From: Flavobacterium seoulense
GTDB taxonomy: Bacteria; Bacteroidota; Bacteroidia; Flavobacteriales; Flavobacteriaceae
NCBI RefSeq assembly: GCF_000695795.1
Contig: NZ_JNCA01000021.1
Span: 81,573-145,572 of the forward strand
Reading direction: 5' to 3'
Length of the DNA: 64,000 nucleotides
The notes under the pieces are model-generated. The model saw only the letters and a program-made list of their open reading frames with translations. It made no database searches and had not been told where the DNA came from. Below are positions 42,489-49,665 of the stretch, piece by piece. Position numbers and translations under genes: made by a program. Positions within the stretch are counted from its first letter, which is position 1; every line of letters starts with the position of its first letter.

Positions 42489-43391
42489 TTATTTTGCTTC
42501 GGCAACTGCCGGATTTTCATCTACCCAAATTTCTCCATCGGGTGCTTTTGGATCTTTAGGATTACTTCCTTTTAAAGACATAATGTAACTGGCAATTTTT
42601 TGAATTTCTTTTGGTTTCAGCGTTCCTTTCCATGAAATCATCCCTTTTCCATCCCGACCTCCATTAGAAATAGTATGGAAAATATTTTTGATTCCGCCAC
42701 CTAATATCCAGTGCTCATCTGTTAAATTAGGACCTATTTGCCCTCCGGCATCGGCTCTGTGGCAAGCGGCACAATTAGTTTCAAAAAGTGTTTTCCCTAT
42801 TGCTAAATCAGGAGCTTCAGTAAGTTGGGTTACCGTTTTTTCATCCATTAAATCGGGGGCATTTTTCATGTATTCTGCTACTTCAATTTTGGCCTGAGCC
42901 AATTCTTTTTTCAGTTCCATTTCCTGATCATCTGCACCCAATATTTCAAAACGCACTAAATATATTGCTGAAAATAAAATACAAGCGTAGAAAGAATACA
43001 CCCACCAGGGCGGTAAATTATTGTCTAATTCCTTGATACCATCATAATCATGATTTAATAACAAGCTAGCTTCATCTTCGATAGGAACGGTTCGGGTTAG
43101 CTTGTTTATTAATTTTTTAAACCAAGCTTTCTCTGTCAACTTGAGTTGTTCCTGAGCTGTTAATTTGGCTTTTTCCTCTTCAGGTAAAATTTGGTAAACA
43201 ATATTATCAGCTGCACTAATAACAATTTCTACTGCGATTAGAAGTACTAAAACCACTAGCATTATAACATTTACCATAGGGTATTTTATAAATGCTGGTC
43301 GATCGCCTGAATCGATAAAATATTCTACGAGACCAAAAATGATAAAGAAAAATATCGGTACTCTTAGATATGCTGGAATTAATTTTTTCAT
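42489..43391 (-). CDS. ccoP: cbb3-type cytochrome c oxidase subunit III, mono-haem CcoP
   Basis: 300 residues. Two or three helices in the first 160 residues include the CcoP N-terminal domain (LPPWWVYSFYACILFSAIYL). One cytochrome c domain follows, with CAACH at about 207-211 and the axial Met in GKGMISWKG. Classical CcoP has two CXXCH motifs; only one is visible here. It passes electrons from soluble carriers to CcoO/CcoN. An acidic Pro/Glu tail follows the haem domain. Confidence 0.94.
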   Translation of the reverse strand: MKKLIPAYLRVPIFFFIIFGLVEYFIDSGDRPAFIKYPMVNVIMLVVLVLLIAVEIVISAADNIVYQILPEEEKAKLTAQEQLKLTEKAWFKKLINKLTRTVPIEDEASLLLNHDYDGIKELDNNLPPWWVYSFYACILFSAIYLVRFEILGADDQEMELKKELAQAKIEVAEYMKNAPDLMDEKTVTQLTEAPDLAIGKTLFETNCAACHRADAGGQIGPNLTDEHWILGGGIKNIFHTISNGGRDGKGMISWKGTLKPKEIQKIASYIMSLKGSNPKDPKAPDGEIWVDENPAVAEAK

Positions 43392-43412
43392 TTTAATTAT
43401 TTTGAAATTATA

Positions 43413-43586
43413 CTATAAATTGTCTTTCAAAGGAATTTGGCTCAATTCGCTAATCTTCTCTTTTTTATATGAGAAAACCCAAAAACCTAATCCCACAAAG
43501 AAGAAAAAGAAAATCAATAAGGATAGTATAGGATATATTGCTACTCCCGCAATAGTTTCCATGTTGTGTTTAATTTGTTCAAACAT
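43413..43586 (-). CDS. ccoQ: cbb3 oxidase subunit CcoQ, 57 aa
   Basis: A short gene read on the minus strand between ccoNO and ccoP, below the usual ORF length cut. It runs from the ATG at 43586 (MFEQIKHNMETIAGVAIYPI) to a TAG at 43413. One hydrophobic helix (LLIFFFFFVGLGFWVFSY) is followed by a basic/polar tail KKEKISELSQIPLKDNL. Size, topology and position match CcoQ (FixQ), the small stabilising subunit. The gap to ccoP is 21 bp. Confidence 0.88.
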   Translation of the reverse strand: MFEQIKHNMETIAGVAIYPILSLLIFFFFFVGLGFWVFSYKKEKISELSQIPLKDNL

Positions 43587-43600
43587 ATTTTTAAGTTGTT

Positions 43601-43681
43601 AAGGTTCTAAGATGCTAAGATTCTAAGTCATTTTGTAATTCTAAATCTTAGCGACTTAGTGACTTAGCATCTCAGCACCTT
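43601..43681. repeat. CTAAGAT-word inverted repeat between ccoNO and ccoQ
   Basis: AAGGTTCTAAGATGCTAAG (43601-43619) and its inverted copy CTTAGCATCTCAGCACCTT (43663-43681) match with two mismatches in 19. Inside are more 9-10-nt CTAAG/CTTAG units. This is a second repeat family, distinct from the GTTAGAR family, placed inside the cco operon. Confidence 0.65.
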
Positions 43682-43688
43682 CAAAAAA

Positions 43689-45866
43689 CTATTTTTTCAC
43701 TTTAATATCAGTTCCTAATCTTTGGATGTAAGCAATCAAGGCTACAATTTCTCTGTCCTGCATTGGTACAAATTCTTCGCCTCTGGCTGCAGCTTTCTTT
43801 TTACTTTCTTCATAGCTTTTTACAAAGTCAGGATCGGCATGCAGATTGTTTTCAATTTCTTTAGATTGTTCTTTTATAGCTTTTTGAGCATTAACAATAT
43901 CAGCATCTGTATAAGGAACTCCCAAGGTTCTCATGACTTTCATTTTGTTTTCGATATCTGAAATATCTAATGCCTTATTATCGAATAGCCATTTGTAACC
44001 CGGCATAATAGAACCTGCAGAAGTACTCTCTGGCGACCACATGTGGTTAAAATGCCAGTTATCATTGTACTTCCCACCTACTCTTAACAAATCAGGACCA
44101 GTTCTTTTTGATCCCCAAAGGAATGGATGATCGTAAACAAATTCTCCTGCCTTAGATTGTGGTCCGTAACGTTCTACCTCACTTCTAAACGGACGAACCA
44201 TTTGAGAATGACAGCCCACGCAGCCTTCACGAACATATAAATCACGTCCTTCTAACTCTAATGGTGTATAAGGTTTTACACTGGTAATTGTTGGAATATT
44301 TGATTTTACCATAATGGTCGGTACAATTTGAATAATTCCACCTATTAAAATCGCTACAGTAGCCAGAATAGTCAATTGGATAGGTTTTCTTTCTAACCAG
44401 GGATGGAATTTTTCGCCTTTAATTCTACCATTACTTATTTTTTGTAACGCCGGAGCTTCGGCTAATTCGTCTTCAATTGTGGCGTTGATTTTAACTGTTT
44501 TATAAACATTATAAACTAAAATAAACATCCCAATGATATACAGTGTTCCTCCTACTGCCCGCATCCAATACATTGGTATAATTTGAGTTACGGTTTCCAA
44601 AAAGTTACCATAAGTCAGCGTTCCGTCAGGATTAAATTGTTTCCACATAGATGCTTGCAGGAAACCGGCAACATACAATGGCAAAGTATAAAGAATGATA
44701 CCCAATGTCCCTAACCAGAAATGAACATTAGCTAATTTAAGAGAGTACAAAGGTCCTTTTGACATTCGTGGAATCAACCAATAAATTACACCAAAAGCCA
44801 TAAATCCATTCCAAGCCAAGGCTCCTACGTGTACGTGAGCAATAATCCAATCGGTAAAATGGGCAATTGCGTTTACATTTTTAAGAGACAGCATTGGACC
44901 TTCAAACGTAGCCATACCATAACCTGTAATAGCAACTACAAAAAATTTCAAAACAGGTTCTACGCGTACTTTATCCCAAACACCACGTAAAGTCAACAAT
45001 CCGTTGATCATTCCTCCCCAAGAAGGAGCAATCAGCATTACTGAGAAAACAACTCCTAAATTCTGCGCCCAGGTAGGCAATGCTGAATACAATAAATGGT
45101 GTGGTCCAGCCCAGATGTATAAGAAAATCAGCGACCAAAAATGAACTATAGACAAACGATAAGAATACACCGGACGATTTGCCGCCTTAGGAATATAATA
45201 ATACATTAATCCCAGGAAAGGTGTTGTTAAGAAAAAAGCAACCGCATTATGACCATACCACCATTGCACTAAAGCATCCTGAACTCCTGCATAAACAGAA
45301 TAACTTTTTAAAGCCGAAACTGGCAAAGCCAAACTATTAAAAATATGCAATACCGCAACCGTAACAAAAGTCGCGAGGTAAAACCAAATAGCAACATATA
45401 AATGACGCTCTCTTCTTTTTAAAATAGTACCAATCATGTTAATACCAAAAATCACCCAGATTAAAGCAATAGCAATATCTATTGGCCATTCCATTTCGGC
45501 ATATTCTTTTGAAGTACTGTATCCTAATGGTAAAGAAATCGCTGTCGCAACTATAATTAATTGCCATCCCCAAAAATGAAGATTACTCAAAAAATCACTA
45601 AACATTCTTGCTTTTAATAATCGTTGCAAAGAGTAATAAATTCCTGCAAACATGATATTACCAACAAAAGCAAAAATAACGGCATTAGTATGTAAAGGTC
45701 TTAATCGGCCAAAACTCAACCAGGAAACACCATCAGTAAGGTTAGGGAATAAAAATAAGATTGCTAATAAGAGTCCGACTGCCATTCCTACTACCCCAAA
45801 AAGAATGGTAGCATAAATGAACTTTTTAACAATTTTGTTGTCGTAATAAAACTGCTGCATTTCCAT
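43689..45866 (-). CDS. ccoNO: Fused cbb3 cytochrome c oxidase subunits I and II (CcoN-CcoO)
   Basis: 725 residues. Residues 1-480 are CcoN: haem and copper ligands in RLRPLHTNAVIFAF, QWWYGHNAVAFFLT, IWAGPHHLLYSALP (the CuB His pair) and TDWIIAHVHVGALAWNG. After a linker, the CcoO part has one anchor helix and a mono-haem cytochrome c with EGCVGCHSQMVRPF (CXXCH about 546-550). It reduces O2 to water with high affinity at the inner membrane. CcoN-CcoO fusion is usual in Bacteroidota but not in Proteobacteria. Confidence 0.97.
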   Translation of the reverse strand: MEMQQFYYDNKIVKKFIYATILFGVVGMAVGLLLAILFLFPNLTDGVSWLSFGRLRPLHTNAVIFAFVGNIMFAGIYYSLQRLLKARMFSDFLSNLHFWGWQLIIVATAISLPLGYSTSKEYAEMEWPIDIAIALIWVIFGINMIGTILKRRERHLYVAIWFYLATFVTVAVLHIFNSLALPVSALKSYSVYAGVQDALVQWWYGHNAVAFFLTTPFLGLMYYYIPKAANRPVYSYRLSIVHFWSLIFLYIWAGPHHLLYSALPTWAQNLGVVFSVMLIAPSWGGMINGLLTLRGVWDKVRVEPVLKFFVVAITGYGMATFEGPMLSLKNVNAIAHFTDWIIAHVHVGALAWNGFMAFGVIYWLIPRMSKGPLYSLKLANVHFWLGTLGIILYTLPLYVAGFLQASMWKQFNPDGTLTYGNFLETVTQIIPMYWMRAVGGTLYIIGMFILVYNVYKTVKINATIEDELAEAPALQKISNGRIKGEKFHPWLERKPIQLTILATVAILIGGIIQIVPTIMVKSNIPTITSVKPYTPLELEGRDLYVREGCVGCHSQMVRPFRSEVERYGPQSKAGEFVYDHPFLWGSKRTGPDLLRVGGKYNDNWHFNHMWSPESTSAGSIMPGYKWLFDNKALDISDIENKMKVMRTLGVPYTDADIVNAQKAIKEQSKEIENNLHADPDFVKSYEESKKKAAARGEEFVPMQDREIVALIAYIQRLGTDIKVKK

Positions 45867-45912
45867 ATTTTTTTTATTAAAAGTTTATAAGTTATACGTT
45901 AAGTGTTAGGAA

Positions 45913-46116
45913 TTAAGAATCAGAAGTTTTTTTATAGTCGCTTAACTTTTTCAACTTCTCACTCTTAACTTTTTTAAGTTCGTCATCAAAAAGAACTCTA
46001 ACCGATGGTGTGTAATCATCGTCATACTGACCACTTTTGACCGCAATTACAAAGGCGATAAAAAAAGCAACCGCAACGAATATGCTAATGCTTATTAATA
46101 AATAAATGACACTCAT
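45913..46116 (-). CDS. ccoS: cbb3 oxidase assembly protein CcoS
   Basis: 67 residues: one N-terminal helix (VIYLLISISIFVAVAFFIAF) followed by AVKSGQYDDDYTPSVRVLFDDE, the CcoS signature (SGQ-DD...P..R-L-D). CcoS is required for cofactor insertion into CcoN. It is the first gene of the ccoS-ccoNO-ccoQ-ccoP run, behind a -7 element (46135-46142) and an Fnr-type box (46165-46178). Confidence 0.92.
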   Translation of the reverse strand: MSVIYLLISISIFVAVAFFIAFVIAVKSGQYDDDYTPSVRVLFDDELKKVKSEKLKKLSDYKKTSDS

Positions 46117-46134
46117 ACCTTAAATTTTATAGTT

Positions 46135-46142
46135 CAAAAGTA
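46135..46142 (-). promoter_or_regulatory. -7 promoter element TACTTTTG of the ccoS-ccoNO operon
   Basis: The minus strand reads TACTTTTG, an exact TAnnTTTG match; predicted start near 46128, 12 nt before the ccoS ATG. Confidence 0.65.
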
Positions 46143-46164
46143 GCCTCTCAGTTTCGGGGATTCT

Positions 46165-46178
46165 ATGATATTTATCAT
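46165..46178. promoter_or_regulatory. Fnr-type box upstream of ccoS-ccoNO
   Basis: ATGATATTTATCAT, arms ATGATA/TATCAT perfect. Its centre (46171.5) is 29.5 bp upstream of the first base of the minus-strand -7 element at 46142, identical to the hemN geometry. Confidence 0.8.
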
Positions 46179-46259
46179 GCTTTGGATTTTATTAAAAAAA
46201 AGAAAGCAGTATTCAGTGTTCAGAATGCAGTATCAAAAAAAACATACTCCAACGTTTCC

Positions 46260-46308
46260 AACTTCTAACCTCTAACTTCTAACCTCTAACTTCTTAATCC
46301 TAACTCCC
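46260..46308. repeat. Tandem heptamer array (GTTAGAR on the minus strand) overlapping the end of ccoI
   Basis: Plus strand: five exact 7-nt units AACTTCT/AACCTCT alternating (46260-46294), then two degenerate units. On the minus strand this reads GTTAGAG/AGTTAGA repeats. The array runs across the ccoI stop codon (46272-46274), so the repeat encodes the last residues of CcoI. A different repeat word (CAGTATTCAG-like) lies next to it at 46208-46233. Confidence 0.8.
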
Positions 46309-48680
46309 AGCTTCCTCGCATAATAATTACTCATTATCGTTACAAAACCCACAATGGTAATAGTACTCAAAGGCATAATGATTGCTGCAACTAAAGGCTC
46401 TAAATTGCCTGTTACTGCAAATGCTAATCCTACAATATTGTAGAGTAATGACAAGCCAAAACTCATTTTTATCACTAACATGGATTTATTTGAAAGCCGG
46501 AGAAAATAATGCAGCTTTTTAAATTGGCTGGCTTCTAAAATAGCGTCGCAAGCAGGTGAAAAAATATTCACATTTTCAGAAATAGAAATCCCCACATTAC
46601 TTTGTGCTAAAGCTCCGGCATCATTCAATCCATCTCCTACCATCATTACATTTTTTCCAGCATCTTGCAATTGCTTAATAAATTCCAGTTTTTGTTCGGG
46701 TTTTTGATTAAAAATCAACTCGGTTCCTTGCGGTAACAGTTGCTCTAAAGCTTCTTTTTCACCTGCATTATCTCCTGATAAAACTTTAATCTGGTAATTA
46801 TTTTTTAAGCTTTTAAAAAGTTCGGCTAAGCCTTCCCTATATTGATTTTTAAAAACATATTTACCATAATATTCATTGTTAATTTGAATATGGATTGCCG
46901 TTTGTAATAGCATACTTTTTTGCGTATTTCCTAAAAAAAGGATTGATCCTATCTTTATAAAATCATCTTCTACTTTGGCTTGAATTCCCTGCCCCGTTAA
47001 CTCTTTAAAATCCTGAATTTTAATTTTTCCTTTTTGAGGTAAAAAATCATATAACATTCGGCTTAAAGGATGATTTGATGCCCGAAGCAATGAACTAATC
47101 CTGATTAAATTTGTCTCCGAAAGCGGTTTGCCTTCATAAAAAATATTCGATTTTTCATTGGTTGTAATTGTTCCTGTTTTATCAAAAACTAAGGTATCTA
47201 CCTGAGCAAATTGCTCTATAACCAAAGCATTTTTTAAATACATATTTTGTTTTCCCAGAATTCGCAAAACATTTCCTAAAGTAAACGGAGCCGTTAAAGC
47301 CAATGCGCAAGGACAAGCCACAATTAATACCGCAGTAAAGACATTAAATGCCGTATTAGTATCTCTAAAAATCCAATAACTAAAACCTACAAAGGCAATT
47401 AATAATAAAATAGGTGTGAAATAGCGGGAAATCTGATCGGTGATACTTTTGTGTTTTTGCTTTACTTTTTTCTGAAAAACATCATTACTCCACAATTGGG
47501 TCAAATAACTTTGAGAGACCGAAAACAGTACTTCCATTTCGATTATTTTCCCAATTTGTTTTCCGCCTGCAAATATTTTATCGCCGGAATTTTTGTTTAT
47601 CGGAATGGCTTCTCCGGTTACAAAACTGTAATCAATAGCCGCTTTTTCGCTTATTAGAATTCCGTCAACAGGAATTAACTCCTGATTTCTAATTAATAAA
47701 CGATCGCCTTTTTGAACATCATAAATAGCGACACTTTCTTCACAATCATTTGCATTAATTCGGGTAACAGCAACCGGAAAATAGGATTTAAAGTCTCTTT
47801 CGAAACTAAGAAAGCTATAAGTTTTAATTTGGAACATTTTACCCAAAAGCATGAAGAAAACCAAGCTTGCTAAACTATCAAAAAATCCAGGACCGTAATC
47901 AAACAGGATATCTACAAGACTTCGAATGAACATAACAATAATTCCCAAAGCAATAGGAATATCAATATTGAGCATCCCTGATTTGATACTTTTATATGCC
48001 GAAACATAATAACCACTAGCCGAATAAAAAAAGCTTGGCAAGGCCAGCATAAAAATTAACCAGCGAAAAAATGGTTTGTAATTATCGAGCCAAAATTCTT
48101 TCACTTCAAAATATTCAGGAAAAGAAAGCAGCATGATATTTCCAAAACAAAAAAAAGCAACACCTAATTTGTACGTTAAACTTCGATCTACTTTTTGCCT
48201 GCTGGTTTCATAATTCTCTAAACTGATATAAGGTTCGTAACCAATAGAATTCAACAAATGAACAATTTTGCTTAAAGAAACTTCTTTAGGATTGTAAGTG
48301 ATTCGTACTTTTTTATCAATAAAATTCACCTGAGAAATACTAATTCCTCTTTGAAGACGTTGCAAATTCTCTAAAATCCAAATACATGAACTACAATGTA
48401 TATGCGGAATGTTTAACGAAATGATAGCTGTAGAATCTTCTTCAAATTCTAATAACTTTGAAACAATAGCTACATTCTCTAAAAAATCATACTTATTTTT
48501 ACTCTCCTGCGGAGTCGCTCCTGGTGATTTTTCGAAATCATAATAAGAAGTCAAATCGTTAAGACTAAAAATTTCGTACACTGTTTTACAACCGTTACAA
48601 CAGAATGTTTTTTCGTCAAAAATAATTTCAGCTTCCGCCACAATGTCTAAACCACAATGGAAACAATTTTGTGTATCCAT
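46272..48680 (-). CDS. ccoI: Cu-exporting P1B-type ATPase of the cbb3 locus (CcoI/FixI)
   Basis: 802 residues from the ATG at 48680 (MDTQNCFHCGLDI). A longer frame to 48740 lies across the Fnr-type box and the predicted start. The N-terminus has Cys clusters CFHCG and CCNGCKTVYE. An HMA domain with HCSSCIWILENLQ follows, then P-type ATPase motifs: the ion-binding VACPCALALTAP, DKTGTITT (phosphorylated Asp), the HP of NHPLSRM and GDGLNDAGAL. It pumps Cu(I) for CuB assembly. The C-terminus (LGVRIKKLEVRS) is encoded by a tandem DNA repeat. The promoter faces fnr. Confidence 0.95.
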   Translation of the reverse strand: MDTQNCFHCGLDIVAEAEIIFDEKTFCCNGCKTVYEIFSLNDLTSYYDFEKSPGATPQESKNKYDFLENVAIVSKLLEFEEDSTAIISLNIPHIHCSSCIWILENLQRLQRGISISQVNFIDKKVRITYNPKEVSLSKIVHLLNSIGYEPYISLENYETSRQKVDRSLTYKLGVAFFCFGNIMLLSFPEYFEVKEFWLDNYKPFFRWLIFMLALPSFFYSASGYYVSAYKSIKSGMLNIDIPIALGIIVMFIRSLVDILFDYGPGFFDSLASLVFFMLLGKMFQIKTYSFLSFERDFKSYFPVAVTRINANDCEESVAIYDVQKGDRLLIRNQELIPVDGILISEKAAIDYSFVTGEAIPINKNSGDKIFAGGKQIGKIIEMEVLFSVSQSYLTQLWSNDVFQKKVKQKHKSITDQISRYFTPILLLIAFVGFSYWIFRDTNTAFNVFTAVLIVACPCALALTAPFTLGNVLRILGKQNMYLKNALVIEQFAQVDTLVFDKTGTITTNEKSNIFYEGKPLSETNLIRISSLLRASNHPLSRMLYDFLPQKGKIKIQDFKELTGQGIQAKVEDDFIKIGSILFLGNTQKSMLLQTAIHIQINNEYYGKYVFKNQYREGLAELFKSLKNNYQIKVLSGDNAGEKEALEQLLPQGTELIFNQKPEQKLEFIKQLQDAGKNVMMVGDGLNDAGALAQSNVGISISENVNIFSPACDAILEASQFKKLHYFLRLSNKSMLVIKMSFGLSLLYNIVGLAFAVTGNLEPLVAAIIMPLSTITIVGFVTIMSNYYARKLGVRIKKLEVRS

Positions 48681-48703
48681 AACTTTACTCGTTTTACCTA
48701 ATG

Positions 48704-48711
48704 CAAAGCTC
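48704..48711 (-). promoter_or_regulatory. Imperfect -7 element GAGCTTTG of ccoI
   Basis: The minus strand reads GAGCTTTG, one mismatch to TAnnTTTG. Its first base (48711) is exactly 29.5 bp from the centre of the Fnr-type box, as at hemN and ccoS. The predicted start near 48697 leaves about 17 nt before the ATG at 48680. A weak box would fit a promoter that needs an activator. Confidence 0.55.
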
Positions 48712-48733
48712 TTAAATGAATATGGCGTAAAAT

Positions 48734-48747
48734 ATGACATATATCAT
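48734..48747. promoter_or_regulatory. Fnr-type box shared by ccoI and the Crp/Fnr gene
   Basis: ATGACATATATCAT, centre 48740.5. It is 29.5 bp from the ccoI -7 element (activator geometry) but only 16.5 bp from the -7 element of the regulator gene, a position overlapping the core promoter and expected to repress. Confidence 0.75.
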
Positions 48748-48756
48748 ATAAATGAT

Positions 48757-48764
48757 TAATTTTG
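48757..48764 (+). promoter_or_regulatory. -7 promoter element TAATTTTG of the Crp/Fnr gene
   Basis: An exact TAnnTTTG match. The predicted start near 48771 rules out the in-frame ATG at 48752 and supports the start at 48788. Confidence 0.6.
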
Positions 48765-48787
48765 CAGTCAATCAAATCATTCTCAAA

Positions 48788-49465
48788 ATGAGTAAATGCG
48801 AACAATGTATCGTTAGGGAATTTAGCTCTTTGAAAGCGCTGAATAAAGATGAACTGGTAAAACTTGCCGAGTGCAAGACGTCGCGTTTAGTAAAAAAAGG
48901 AGAAATTATTTTTGAAGAAGGAGAAAATGTCAACGGTATCTTTTGTGTAAAAGATGGTGTTTGTAAATTGACCAAATTAAGTCCTAATGGTAAAGATCAT
49001 ATTGTAAAACTGGTCACTAAGGGCGAACTTTTAGGACAACGCTCGATGATAAGCGACGAACCTGTAAACCTTAGCGCCGTTGCACTTGATGATATGCAGG
49101 TTTGTTTTATACCAAAAAGTGAAATCATGGGCTTTTTTGACAAAAATAATCAGTTTTCTATGAATGTTATGAGAACCATTTGTGGTGATCTCAAAGAATC
49201 GGATGATCATGTGGTAAACATGGCACAAAAAACGGTAAAAGAACGCCTTGCCGAAACCTTACTTTATCTTCAGGATACTTTTGGGAAAAATGAGGATGAT
49301 TCCCTAAAAATACATCTTACCCGTGATGAACTCGCCAGCATGATTGGTACGGCTACCGAAAGCTGCATTCGTTTATTATCTGATTTTAATAAATTAGGTT
49401 TGATTGAATTAAAAGGAAAAAAAATTACTCTTAAAAATATTCCCCAACTTAAAAAGATGATTTAA
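48788..49465 (+). CDS. Crp/Fnr family transcriptional regulator, Fnr-like with N-terminal cysteines
   Basis: 225 residues from the ATG at 48788 (MSKCEQCIVREFSSLKALNK). Cys4, Cys7 and Cys29 resemble the N-terminal cysteines of FNR, and further Cys occur in FCVKDGVCK, QVCFIPK and RTICGDL, so an oxygen-sensing Fe-S cluster is possible but unproven. A cNMP-binding fold (about 20-140) is followed by an HTH: LTRDELASMIGTATESCIRL. Compared with E. coli FNR (ETISR), the recognition helix reads ESCIR: Glu209 and Arg213 are kept and Ser212 is Ile. It is divergent from ccoI and probably controls the cco and hemN genes. Confidence 0.92.
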   Translation: MSKCEQCIVREFSSLKALNKDELVKLAECKTSRLVKKGEIIFEEGENVNGIFCVKDGVCKLTKLSPNGKDHIVKLVTKGELLGQRSMISDEPVNLSAVALDDMQVCFIPKSEIMGFFDKNNQFSMNVMRTICGDLKESDDHVVNMAQKTVKERLAETLLYLQDTFGKNEDDSLKIHLTRDELASMIGTATESCIRLLSDFNKLGLIELKGKKITLKNIPQLKKMI

Positions 49466-49665
49466 GATTTTCTTTTTCTTCTAAGATGATCATTTTTTCA
49501 AAAAAGCAATCCCGTTTTCAGATACAATACACGAATTAAACTATTAATTTGTATCATTTGTAGCTAAAATATTTTTAAAAGCTAAGTATATTTACATCAA
49601 CTAGAAAAAGTTGTATTTAGAATTTTAATATGCAACTCAACCAACTTGATTTTTAAAATAGCTTT

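Noticed and set aside
43339..43602. Plus-strand ORF opposite ccoP/ccoQ
   Set aside because: The minus-strand CcoQ reading in this interval fits size, topology and operon position; the plus-strand product does not resemble a protein.
46260..46294. CRISPR or telomere-like array
   Set aside because: The 7-nt units are contiguous without spacers, too short and too few for CRISPR; likeness to TTAGGG-type telomere repeats is only superficial in a bacterial gene-rich setting.
48681..48740. Longer N-terminus for ccoI starting at 48740
   Set aside because: It would start inside the Fnr-type box and read across the promoter; the ATG at 48680 begins with the conserved Cys-rich N-terminus.
49480..49500. 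ATGATCAT palindrome downstream of the Crp/Fnr gene as another Fnr box
   Set aside because: It is only 8 bp, lacks the 14-bp ATGAYA-WW-TRTCAT layout and has no -7 box at the right distance.
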